From contig CAIYYA010000236.1 in the NCBI GenBank assembly GCA_903930255.1, positions 1 through 63,122 of the forward strand: a stretch of 63,122 bases of DNA, read 5' to 3'. Shown here piece by piece: positions 8,881 through 16,598 of the stretch (within the stretch, counting starts at the first letter, position 1; every line of letters starts with the position of its first letter). The translations under genes were made by a program, and so were the position numbers. The DNA comes from an uncultured beta proteobacterium. GTDB lineage: Bacteria > Pseudomonadota > Gammaproteobacteria > Burkholderiales > Burkholderiaceae_C. The notes under the pieces were generated by a model. The model saw only the letters and a list, made by a program, of their open reading frames with translations. It was not told the origin of the DNA and searched no databases.

Positions 8881-9339
8881 CTACCGCACCAGCCGCACAT
8901 GGCCGGCGCTACCGCGGCCGTCGTAGTCGACGTAGCCACCGTAGAAATCGACGAACCAGGCGTAGGACGGATTGGCCGCATAGGGAGTCGATGTCCAGAA
9001 CCAGCTTGACTGCGTTGCCGGAAAAGCCGTGACATCAATGGCAGGGTAAATGCGGGTCTTGTCGGTGATGCTGGACAGCTCCTTCACATTGGGCAGGCGC
9101 CAGCCAGTTTGACTTTTGGCATAGCTCAGCGCGGCGTCATGCGTGAAACCAGCCGCTGTGCCGCCGCACGTCGTGATCGTGCCAGCCATCCAGGTCTGCC
9201 CTGCGCTGCAGCGCTGCCAGATCAGGCCGGTTTTGCTGTCGGTCACTTCTGCACCATCGGTCGAATAGCTAAAGCGTGCCTGTGCTTGCACGCTGCTGAC
9301 ACAACACAAACCGGCCAGCAGTGCCGCACTCACCAGCAT
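8881..9339 (-). CDS. Secreted DUF1566 (Lcl-type) protein; upstream start blocked by TGA
   Basis: Product of about 152 residues from the ATG at 9339: a signal-peptide-like stretch ending VSSVQAQA, then a DUF1566 domain (GLIWQRC; WRLPNVKEL; WTSTPYAANPSYAWFVDF) ending GHVRLVR. DUF1566 is a C-type-lectin-like fold seen in surface and collagen-like bacterial proteins; ligand unknown. The best ribosome-binding site (AAGGAG) is upstream of an in-frame ATG at 9396, but that frame hits TGA at 9366-9364 after ten codons; the present gene must use reinitiation at 9339 or TTG 9348, or be a pseudogene. The residues between VDF and GHVRLVR are almost all encoded by NNC/NNT codons and differ from the neighbouring paralogue. 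Confidence 0.65.
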   Translation of the reverse strand: MLVSAALLAGLCCVSSVQAQARFSYSTDGAEVTDSKTGLIWQRCSAGQTWMAGTITTCGGTAAGFTHDAALSYAKSQTGWRLPNVKELSSITDKTRIYPAIDVTAFPATQSSWFWTSTPYAANPSYAWFVDFYGGYVDYDGRGSAGHVRLVR

Positions 9340-9396
9340 TTGACCCAACGGGTGGCATGAGCGTCATTGTGGGCGCAAAATTTTCAGACAGTTCAT

Positions 9397-9589
9397 TGGA
9401 TTTCTCCTTCAGGTTTTAAAAATTGACGGACACAGGGCAGACGATTTATGAATTCGGAGTCTTTAGTTGTTAGAAACTCCAAACAATGCCGATCCGGTTT
9501 ATTGCCCCATCTTTTGAAATTGCCCGTTTGGTGTGGTAGCTGTGAGTTTTTAGTATTCAACTCAAGACTCGGCTGATGAGTCACTTTTA
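9397..9589. other. Intergenic region between DUF1566 loci
   Basis: Contains the leader and the AAGGAG site of the 8881-9396 locus at its left end and an imperfect hairpin around 9456-9480 (ggagtcttt / agaaactcc). An 80-codon open frame crosses it on the minus strand but has no recognisable features and no ribosome-binding site; I do not call it. Confidence 0.4.
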
Positions 9590-9637
9590 ACACCCCAAAA
9601 AGCCAAACACTGAAGGGCTCGCAACTCACGCCCACTA
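9590..9637 (-). repeat. Shared post-stop block, copy B
   Basis: Noncoding block after the 9635 DUF1566 stop. The segment reading acactgaagggctcgcaact on the plus strand matches copy A with a few substitutions and continues into near-identical final codons of the gene. Further out, the ccccaaa and ccaaacact elements are also shared with copy C. Confidence 0.6.
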
Positions 9638-10732
9638 CCGCACCAGCCGGACATGGCCGGAGTCGTAGCGGTTGTTCCAGTTGACGCTGCCTGTTGGTTG
9701 TACGTAGCCAAAGCGGAAATCGACGATCCAGAAGACAGACGGATCAAAGGACCAAGAAGTGGCAGACCAGTAAGCATCTGGAGCGGTATTGGTGGCGGCA
9801 TCTATGTCGGTCTGCGTTGGGTTGACAGAGGCGCTGTCATTCCAGAACTGGGCTGCCGCCGTGTTGTCGTAGTTGGTGTAGCTGGCGGGGTTGGGCACGC
9901 TGCTGTAGCTGAAGCCGAGCTTGCCATCTGCGGCATCGGGTGTGCTGACGTCGCGTCCGATCATGCCGTCCTGGCTGGCGTTGAGGGCGATGGCCGTGGC
10001 ACTGGTGCAACTGACCAGCACATCGCTTCCGGCTGCATAGCACTGGCTGGCGGTGATGCCGGTGTCGGTGAGCGCAAAGGTTGGCGGCAGCGTGGTGGAA
10101 CCACCCCCTGTGGCAGCGACTGCGCTCACATTCAGCCAAAAACCCGCTTGCAGTCCAATCGCCGTCTCAAATGCTGCATAAGTTTTGCTGTTGATGTAAT
10201 CGGACAATACTGTGCCACCCAGTGCAGCCAGCGATGGTGCAAAAAACTTCCAGCGGGCCGCGCTGGCTTCCCAAGCACATTGCGTTGCAATGCCTTTGCC
10301 GGCTGCACCAAGGCTGGTGCTCAGCCCGGCGTTAAGTTGGGTTGGCGTTTTAGCATCGGCACTGGCGGATAGATTCCAGCCCAGCGCCAGATCGCTTTCG
10401 AGCAAGACAACGGCAGGGCCAGTCACTTGCGCAGGAGCTGGGTCAATCAGGCTGGGAGTTATTGCTGCGTTGACCCAGAAGCCTACTTTGGTTCCAATAC
10501 TGCCAAGCACATCGTAACCCTTGTTTTGTGCTTAAGTCGCCAATTCAGGTGCAGTCATGTTGGGCGTATAGAAAGCCCATTTGCTTGATGCCTTGTTCCA
10601 TTTCCAGACGGTTACCACCTTGCTGGTGTCATTCAAACGGGTCACAACATCAATGGCACTGGTTTCACTGTTACCCAGCAAATTCCACACTTTCACAACA
10701 TCGATGGTGACGCCAAACGAACTGGCAGACAT
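9635..10732 (-). pseudogene. Large secreted DUF1566 protein interrupted by an in-frame TAA
   Basis: One reading frame split by TAA at 10534-10532. The upstream part (10732-10535, 66 codons) and downstream part (9635-10510, 291 codons, opening at a GTG) are in the same frame and belong together: each contains one copy of a repeat with the pattern WNL...W.W.....W.F..P....L..Y....Y.....I....GFWxN, and the TAA falls exactly where repeat 2 has tyrosine, so a single TAY-to-TAA change explains it. A DUF1566 domain follows (YWSATSW; WIVDFRFGYV; ending SGHVRLVR). A signal-peptide-like stretch (RVKLFAALAVCAM) lies in frame just upstream of 10732 but no ATG/GTG/TTG precedes it, so the true start may also be lost. 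It begins 75 bases after the ruvB stop, on the same strand. Confidence 0.7.
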
Positions 10733-10807
10733 GGCGCAAACCGCCAGGGCTGCAAATAGTTTGACCCTTTTGAGACGCCAGTGTTGGGCAGTGGTTGTGC
10801 ATGCTGT

Positions 10808-11878
10808 TTAAGAAGTCTCAAACAACTCCCCACCCCCCTGCGCCACCGGCGGTGTCACACCCAAATGCCGATACGCGGCCAGCGTGGCAATGCGTCCGCG
10901 TGGAGTGCGTTGCAGATAGCCCTGCTGAATCAGATAGGGCTCAATCACGTCCTCAATGGTTTCGCGCTCTTCGCCAATGCTTGCGGCGATGTTGTCCAGC
11001 CCGACCGGGCCACCATCAAAACGGTGAATCACGGCCTCAAGCAGTTTGCGGTCCATCAAATCGAAACCTTGTGGATCCACATCGAGCATGGCCAGCGCGC
11101 GGTTGGCGATGTCCAAGGTAATTTCGCCGGTGCCCTTCACATCGGCGTAGTCGCGCACCCGGCGCAGCAAGCGGTTGGCAATGCGTGGCGTGCCGCGCGA
11201 GCGCCGGGCGATCTCAAAGCCACCCCGTTCGTCGGTGGGCACATTCAGCAGCCCGGCGCTGCGTTTCACAATGCGTGCAAGTTCTTCGGGGGTATAAAAC
11301 TCAAGCCGCGCCACAATGCCAAAACGGTCGCGCAGCGGGTTGGTCAGCATGCCGGCGCGGGTGGTGGCACCCACCAGGGTAAACGGTTGCAGGTCGAGCT
11401 TGATGGAACGTGCAGCCGGGCCTTCACCGATCATGATGTCGATCTTGTAGTCTTCCAGCGCGGGGTACAAAATCTCTTCCACCACCGGGCTCAGACGGTG
11501 AATTTCGTCGATAAAGAGCACATCGTTTTTTTCCAGATTGGTCAGCAGTGCGGCCAGATCCTTGGGTTTTTCGAGCACCGGGCCGCTGGTTTGGCGCAGG
11601 TTCACGCCCAACTCGGCGGCGATGATGTGACTCAGCGTGGTTTTGCCCAAACCCGGCGGGCCAAACAGCAACACGTGGTCGAGCGCCTCGCTGCGCATTT
11701 TGGCTGCGCTGATAAATATCTGCAGCTGCTCGCGCGCTTTGGCCTGCCCCACGTATTCGTCGAGCAACTTGGGGCGTAGCGCACGCTCGATCGCTTCTTC
11801 TTTGGGCGAAGCAGGGGCGTTTGACACCACACGCACAGTGCGCGCAGCCGGGGCAAAATCGTCGGTTTGAATGCTCAC
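10808..11878 (-). CDS. ruvB: Holliday junction branch migration helicase RuvB
   Basis: Hexameric AAA+ motor that drives branch migration with RuvA and hands junctions to RuvC. Walker [11 protein letters not shown] (about 73-82), Walker B FIDEIHRL (about 122), sensor region [20 protein letters not shown], and the C-terminal winged helix with [16 protein letters not shown] are all present. I place the start at the GTG at 11878 (MSIQTDDF, 356 residues); the longer frame to 11920 runs into a repeat element. ruvC is present at 22.8 kb; ruvA is not in the window. Confidence 0.95.
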   Translation of the reverse strand: MSIQTDDFAPAARTVRVVSNAPASPKEEAIERALRPKLLDEYVGQAKAREQLQIFISAAKMRSEALDHVLLFGPPGLGKTTLSHIIAAELGVNLRQTSGPVLEKPKDLAALLTNLEKNDVLFIDEIHRLSPVVEEILYPALEDYKIDIMIGEGPAARSIKLDLQPFTLVGATTRAGMLTNPLRDRFGIVARLEFYTPEELARIVKRSAGLLNVPTDERGGFEIARRSRGTPRIANRLLRRVRDYADVKGTGEITLDIANRALAMLDVDPQGFDLMDRKLLEAVIHRFDGGPVGLDNIAASIGEERETIEDVIEPYLIQQGYLQRTPRGRIATLAAYRHLGVTPPVAQGGGELFETS

Positions 11879-11897
11879 AAAATTTCCATCACAACAA

Positions 11898-11998
11898 GGA
11901 CTTACGCAAAACCGTTCCAACTAGGCATTCCGACGCAAGCAGTACAAACGTACGACAAGGCGGAATAACGACCCTGAGGCGGTTTTGCGGATGTCCTA
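11898..11998. mobile_element. MITE-like element, copy 1
   Basis: About 101 bp bounded by terminal inverted repeats: AGGACTTACGCAAAACCG at the left and the complement of AGGACATCCGCAAAACCG at the right (16 of 18 match). Internal sequence (gcattccgacgcaagcagta) matches copy 2 at 33319-33418. It has no coding capacity and lies in the divergent promoter region between ruvB and the RNB ribonuclease. AACAAGG flanks it at 11894 and 12001, possibly a target duplication, though the left copy overlaps the element end. Confidence 0.65.
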
Positions 11999-12045
11999 AA
12001 AACAAGGCGCCAACTATAGCGCTGCACCCATGGGACAATCTGCAC

Positions 12046-14091
12046 ATGTACTTATTATTTGAAGAAACTGGCAAATTCCTGGCGGGCCGCATGCTCTCTG
12101 AAGCCGACACCTCAGCGCAGGTCGAATTGGACTCGGGCAAACGCGTCAAGGTCAAGGCCACCAATATCCTGCTGAAATTTGACAAGCCCACGCCCGCCGA
12201 ACTGATGGCAGGCGCACAAGCGCAAGCTGCCAGCATCGAACTTGACATGGCCTGGGAGTTTGCAACCGATGACGAGTTTGGCTTTGCCGACCTGGCTCGT
12301 GACTATTTTTCAGCGCAGGCGAGCCTGATCGAGCAAGCCGGCATGCTGTTTGCCTTGTACGAGGCACCGCATTATTTTCGCCGTGCTGGCAAAGGGCGCT
12401 TTCGCAAAGCCTCGGCCGACATCTTGACGCAGGCGCTGGCGGCCATTGAGAAAAAGAAACAAATCGCCTTGCAGGTTGAAGCTTGGGTGAAAGAGCTCAG
12501 CGCAGGCACATGCCCGCAAGCCATTCGCGACCAGCTCTACAAAATATTGTTCAAGCCCGACAAAAACGCGCCCGAATACAAGGCGGTGGTGGATGCATCG
12601 CGCGCCACCCACCTGGGGCCGCTGGACTTGCTCATCAAGGCCGGTGCCATTGATTCGCCTTACCAGTTCCACTGGCGGCGTTTTTTGCTGGAAAATTTCC
12701 CCAAAGGCACGGGGTTTGCCAAGCTCGAAGCGCCGCTCATCAAAGACGATTTGCCGCTGTCAAGCGCGCACGCGTTTTCTATCGACGACTCAGCCACCAC
12801 CGAAATTGACGATGCCTTGTCACTGCAAGGGCTGGGCAGCGGTACGGTTGTGCTGGGCATTCACATTGCAGCCCCGGCGCTGGCCATTGTGCCGGGCAGC
12901 CCGGTTGATTTGGCTGGGCGCAACCGACTCAGCACGGTGTATATGCCGGGCTACAAGCTGACCATGCTGCCCGATGAGGTGGTGCAAAACTACACCTTGA
13001 TGCAGGGGCGCGACTGCCCGGCGGTTTCGCTGTATGTCACGCTTGATGAAGCCTCGCTGGCCATCAAGGCCACAGAAACACGGCTTGAGCGGGTGCACAT
13101 TGAAGCCAACCTGCGCCACGACCAGCTGGACGCAGTGGTCACCACCGAATGGCTCGACAATCCAAATTTCATACACCAAATTGACCCCCAGCGCTTGTCA
13201 GACAAGCGTGAGCAGCTATCGTTTTTATATCGCCTGGCATACCACCTGAAAGCACAACGCGAAGTGGTGCGCGGCAAGCCCGAGAACTTCAACCGGCCCG
13301 ACTACAACTTCCGGCTGCTTGGCAATGAGGGCGCCGAACCCAAGGGAACCGAACAGGTGCAGATCAGCGTTCGCCAGCGCGGTGCCCCGCTGGATCTGAT
13401 CGTATCGGAGGCAATGATTCTGGCCAACAGCACGTGGGGCAGCTGGATGGCCGAGCTGGGTGTGCCGGGCATTTACCGCAGCCAGGCCAGCATGGCGCCC
13501 GGCGTCAAAGTGCGCATGGGAACCAAGGCACTACCTCACGCTGGTATTGGGGTAAAAAGCTACGCTTGGAGCAGTTCGCCGTTGCGCCGCTATGTCGATT
13601 TGGTGAACCAGTGGCAGATTATTGCCTGCGCCCGCCATGGCAAAACCGCCGCGCTGGCAGCGCCTTTCAAGCCCAAGGATGCCGAGCTGTTTTCGATCAT
13701 CTCCAGCTTCGACGGTGCTTATGCGGCTTACAACGGTTACCAAAATGCCATCGAGCGCTTTTGGACGCTCAAATTTGTCCAGCAAAACAGCCTGCTTGAG
13801 ATCGAAGCCACCCTGTTCAAAGACAACCTGGTGCGTGCCGACCACCTGCCGCTGGTGCTGCCAGTGCTGGGCGCACAGGGTTTGCCGCGCGGCGCCCGCG
13901 TGCGTGTGAAGCTGGGCGACATTGATCTGGTTTCTCTGGATATCCACGGCACTGTTGTCGAGCACCTGGATGCCCAATCTCAAGCCGCAGGAGAAGACGA
14001 CGACAGCGACGACGACAGCATGGCCGGCCCGATTGCCATTGCCGTTGACATCAACGAAGCCGATGCGGCTGGGCCGTCCACCGCACCGTGA
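12046..14091 (+). CDS. RNase II/R-family ribonuclease (RNB domain)
   Basis: 681-residue exoribonuclease-like protein. The RNB catalytic core is marked by FSIDDSATTEIDDALSLQG (about 244-262), which carries the acidic metal-binding cluster, then GIHIAAPALAI, LPDEVVQNYTL and a C-terminal YVDLVNQWQI region. It lacks the cold-shock and S1 domain spread of canonical RNase R at its N terminus, which instead begins MYLLFEETGKFLAGRMLSE as in betaproteobacterial RNB-domain proteins. Expected role: 3'-to-5' RNA decay. I chose the ATG at 12046; the longer frame runs through the MITE. The stop overlaps the GTG start of the TonB-like gene by four bases. Confidence 0.88.
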   Translation: MYLLFEETGKFLAGRMLSEADTSAQVELDSGKRVKVKATNILLKFDKPTPAELMAGAQAQAASIELDMAWEFATDDEFGFADLARDYFSAQASLIEQAGMLFALYEAPHYFRRAGKGRFRKASADILTQALAAIEKKKQIALQVEAWVKELSAGTCPQAIRDQLYKILFKPDKNAPEYKAVVDASRATHLGPLDLLIKAGAIDSPYQFHWRRFLLENFPKGTGFAKLEAPLIKDDLPLSSAHAFSIDDSATTEIDDALSLQGLGSGTVVLGIHIAAPALAIVPGSPVDLAGRNRLSTVYMPGYKLTMLPDEVVQNYTLMQGRDCPAVSLYVTLDEASLAIKATETRLERVHIEANLRHDQLDAVVTTEWLDNPNFIHQIDPQRLSDKREQLSFLYRLAYHLKAQREVVRGKPENFNRPDYNFRLLGNEGAEPKGTEQVQISVRQRGAPLDLIVSEAMILANSTWGSWMAELGVPGIYRSQASMAPGVKVRMGTKALPHAGIGVKSYAWSSSPLRRYVDLVNQWQIIACARHGKTAALAAPFKPKDAELFSIISSFDGAYAAYNGYQNAIERFWTLKFVQQNSLLEIEATLFKDNLVRADHLPLVLPVLGAQGLPRGARVRVKLGDIDLVSLDIHGTVVEHLDAQSQAAGEDDDSDDDSMAGPIAIAVDINEADAAGPSTAP

Positions 14092-14945
14092 ATCTGCGCA
14101 CGCTCAGCACCCTGCAAGTCGCACTTGGCACGTCGATCGCCGTGCATGCTGCGCTGCTGGGTCTGCGCTTTGCCGACCCGCAAACCTTTAACCGGGTGTT
14201 TCAGGACACCCCACTCGAAGTGATTCTGGTCAACGCGCGCAGCAACGAGCGTCCTGAAAAAGCCCAGGCCATTGCGCAGGCTAACTTGGCCGGTGGGGGT
14301 GATGTCGAAAAAGGACGCGCCACCAGCCCGCTGCCGCCTTCACATGTAACATTTAACGGCAAAGACACCGAGCACGACCAGCAGCGCCAGCTCAAAGATA
14401 TGCAAGAGCAGCAAAACCTGATCCTGGCGCAAATCAAAACCACACTGGCCAACCTGCCACCCAGCAAGCCGCAAGACGAGCAGAAAAATCCCGAGCAAGC
14501 ACAGCTCGATCAAAAACGCCGGCAATTAACGCAGCTGCTGGCTGAAATCGAGAAGCGCATCAACGCGGAAAATGCGCGTCCGAAAAAACGCTACATCAGC
14601 CCGGCCACCCAAGAGGCGGTGTATGCCGTTTATTACGACCATTTGCGCCGAACCATCGAGGACAAGGGAACTGAAAATTTTCCACAATCCAAAGGCAAGA
14701 AACTTTATGGCGAACTGACCATGGTCATCACCATCAACCACGATGGTCACGTGCTTTCTACCGAAGTGGTACAAAGCTCGGGCAAACCGGTGCTCGATAG
14801 ACGCGCCAGCAGCATTGCCAGCAGCGCCGGGCCGTTTGGTGCGTTTAGCCCTGCCATGCGCCAGCAAGCCGATCAGATTGCGGTGGTCTCGCGCTTCAAG
14901 TTCACCCGTGATGAAACCCTGCAAACCAGTTTAAGCAACAACTAA
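14088..14945 (+). CDS. tonB: TonB-family energy transducer-like protein
   Basis: 285-residue protein with an N-terminal membrane anchor (VALGTSIAVHAALLGLRF, about 10-27), a long periplasmic linker rich in Q, K, E and P with likely coiled coil (about 100-165), and a C-terminal TonB-like domain (YGELTMVITINHDGHVLS about 203-220, ending VVSRFKFTRDETL). ExbB and ExbD are not adjacent, so which receptors it serves is unknown. GTG start overlapping the upstream stop (GTGA); aroE follows after 5 bases. Probably one operon rnb-tonB-aroE-mtgA. Confidence 0.8.
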   Translation: MNLRTLSTLQVALGTSIAVHAALLGLRFADPQTFNRVFQDTPLEVILVNARSNERPEKAQAIAQANLAGGGDVEKGRATSPLPPSHVTFNGKDTEHDQQRQLKDMQEQQNLILAQIKTTLANLPPSKPQDEQKNPEQAQLDQKRRQLTQLLAEIEKRINAENARPKKRYISPATQEAVYAVYYDHLRRTIEDKGTENFPQSKGKKLYGELTMVITINHDGHVLSTEVVQSSGKPVLDRRASSIASSAGPFGAFSPAMRQQADQIAVVSRFKFTRDETLQTSLSNN

Positions 14946-14950
14946 CAAGT

Positions 14951-15784
14951 ATGACCAACGACTATTACTGCGTCATGGGCAACCCAGTGGCGCACAGCCG
15001 CTCGCCCTGGATTCACGCCCGCTTTGCCGAGCTCACCGGCCAACTGTTGCACTACGACAAACGCGAGATCCCGCTCGACCACTTTGATGCCAGCGTGCAG
15101 GCGTTCATCGATGCGGGCGGGCGCGGCTGCAACATTACTGTGCCGTTCAAGTTCCAGGCTGCAGCGCTCGCCACCCACACCAGTGAGCGTGGCTTGTTGG
15201 CGCAGGCGTGTAACGTGCTGACCTTTAAAGATGGCCAGATTTTGGCCGACAACACCGATGGCATTGGTTTGGTAGACGACATCGAGCGCAACGCGGGTGT
15301 GCCGCCCAAAGGCTTGCGCCTGCTGTTGATTGGCGCAGGCGGTGCGGCGGCCGGTGTGCTCGGGCCACTGCTACAAACCAGCCCAGCGCACATCAGTGTG
15401 GCGAACCGCACAAGGCACAAAGCTAGCACCCTGGTGGCACGCCATCAAAGTCTCGCATCGCTACAAAATACAGAGCTAGTTGCGCATGATTTACAAGCGT
15501 TAGAGGCTGATTATGATGTGATTATCAATGGCACAGCGAGTAGCCTCAGTGGCGCCGGCGTGCCGGTTGGTGAGCATGTGCTAAAACCTGGCGCACTGGC
15601 TTACGACATGATGTATGGCCCTGGTGCGCACGGTTTTATGGATTGGGCACGCCAACACGGCGCACTGCCACGCGATGGCCTGGGCATGCTGGTGGAGCAG
15701 GCAGCCGAAGCATTTTTGATCTGGCGCGGGGTTCGCCCACCCTCCGGACAAGTGCTGGCGGAGTTGCGCCAAGTCATCGCCTGA
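14951..15784 (+). CDS. aroE: Shikimate dehydrogenase
   Basis: NADP-dependent reduction of 3-dehydroshikimate in the aromatic amino-acid pathway. The 277-residue protein shows HSRSPWIHARF (substrate side, about 14-24), NITVPFK with the catalytic lysine (about 60-66), the conserved DNTDGIG (about 100), the nucleotide fold LLIGAGGAAAGVLGP (about 123) and GLGMLVEQAAEAF near the end. Residues about 172-188 are encoded by a copy of the dispersed repeat also found at 30.2 and 42.0 kb, located on the surface between the NADP domain strands; the frame is kept. Enzyme likely functional. Confidence 0.94.
   Translation: MTNDYYCVMGNPVAHSRSPWIHARFAELTGQLLHYDKREIPLDHFDASVQAFIDAGGRGCNITVPFKFQAAALATHTSERGLLAQACNVLTFKDGQILADNTDGIGLVDDIERNAGVPPKGLRLLLIGAGGAAAGVLGPLLQTSPAHISVANRTRHKASTLVARHQSLASLQNTELVAHDLQALEADYDVIINGTASSLSGAGVPVGEHVLKPGALAYDMMYGPGAHGFMDWARQHGALPRDGLGMLVEQAAEAFLIWRGVRPPSGQVLAELRQVIA
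15464..15515 (+). repeat. Dispersed TAGCTAC...GCGYTAGAG repeat inside aroE
   Basis: Sequence AGAGCTAGTTGCGCATGATT followed by TACAAGCGTTAGAGGC is a recognisable copy of the about 50-bp repeat found downstream of mpl, fabH and the cdsA-like gene and inside rseA. Here it is translated as part of AroE. Confidence 0.55.
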
Positions 15785-15788
15785 GCGT

Positions 15789-16562
15789 ATGAGACCCCTA
15801 CTGCGCTGGCTCGGTTTGCTGGCCATGGCAGGCTTGCTGCTACAACTGTTTTTTGTTGCGCGCATTGCGGCGATGCTGGTCATCGACCCGCAATCTACAG
15901 CTTTTGAACGCTCGGAAGCCTGGCGTGTTAGCACCGAAAAAGGCAGCCTGCGCTGGCGTCAAAAATGGACATCCTATGGCCAAATTGCAGACAACCTCAA
16001 ACGCGCGGTAATCGTCAGCGAGGACGATGGTTTTGCCAACCACGATGGTGTGGATTGGAACGCACTCGAAAAAGCCTGGCAAAAAAATGCCAAGGCCGAA
16101 GAGCAAGCGGCAAAGGCTCAGACAAAAAACTCTGCTAAATCGAACACCAAAGCAGCCACAACGCAGGCACCAAGCAAGCCCGCAAAACCCCCAAAAGTGG
16201 TGGGCGGCTCCACCATCACCCAGCAGCTCGCCAAAAACCTGTTTTTGTCGGGTGAGCGGACTTTGCTGCGTAAAGGGCAGGAGTTTGTGCTGACGCTGTT
16301 GCTCGAAGCACTCTTGGACAAGCAGCGCATTCTGGAAATTTACCTCAACAGCGTGGAATGGGGCGAAGGCGTGTTTGGTGCCGAAGCGGCCGCCCAGCAC
16401 TATTACCGCAAGTCCGCAGCTCAGCTGAGCGCCTATGAAGCAGCGCGGCTGGCGGTGATATTGCCGCGCCCCAAATATTTTGAAAAACTGCCCAATTCGA
16501 GTTATGTAGCCGGTCGTGCCGAAGTCATTGTGAGCCGCTTGAACAGCGCTGAATTGCCCTGA
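15789..16562 (+). CDS. mtgA: Monofunctional peptidoglycan glycosyltransferase
   Basis: Polymerises lipid II glycan strands at the outer face of the inner membrane. The 257-residue GT51 protein has an N-terminal anchor (about 7-33), the catalytic region VIVSEDDGFANHDGVDW (about 75-91), GGSTITQQLAKNLFLSGER (about 139-157) and RILEIYLNSVEWGEGVFG. Between the first two motifs there is a low-complexity insert of about 35 residues made of K, A, T, S, Q and P (about 99-135), absent from usual MtgA. The frame continues and all catalytic motifs are intact. It follows aroE after 4 bases. Confidence 0.92.
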   Translation: MRPLLRWLGLLAMAGLLLQLFFVARIAAMLVIDPQSTAFERSEAWRVSTEKGSLRWRQKWTSYGQIADNLKRAVIVSEDDGFANHDGVDWNALEKAWQKNAKAEEQAAKAQTKNSAKSNTKAATTQAPSKPAKPPKVVGGSTITQQLAKNLFLSGERTLLRKGQEFVLTLLLEALLDKQRILEIYLNSVEWGEGVFGAEAAAQHYYRKSAAQLSAYEAARLAVILPRPKYFEKLPNSSYVAGRAEVIVSRLNSAELP

Positions 16563-16598
16563 GGGGTTTCCCCCATTTGAATTTTGACAAAATTCCCA

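Noticed and set aside
8881-9366. TGA in the DUF1566 leader as selenocysteine or programmed read-through
   Set aside because: No SECIS-like hairpin was seen and the neighbouring gene shows an independent stop, so decay is simpler.
9393-9635. 80-codon minus-strand frame between the two DUF1566 loci
   Set aside because: No start context, no similarity I recognise, and it overlaps the leader of the neighbouring gene.
10781-11779. Long plus-strand open frame (332 codons)
   Set aside because: Entirely antisense to ruvB, whose motifs are intact; no ribosome-binding site and no recognisable domain.
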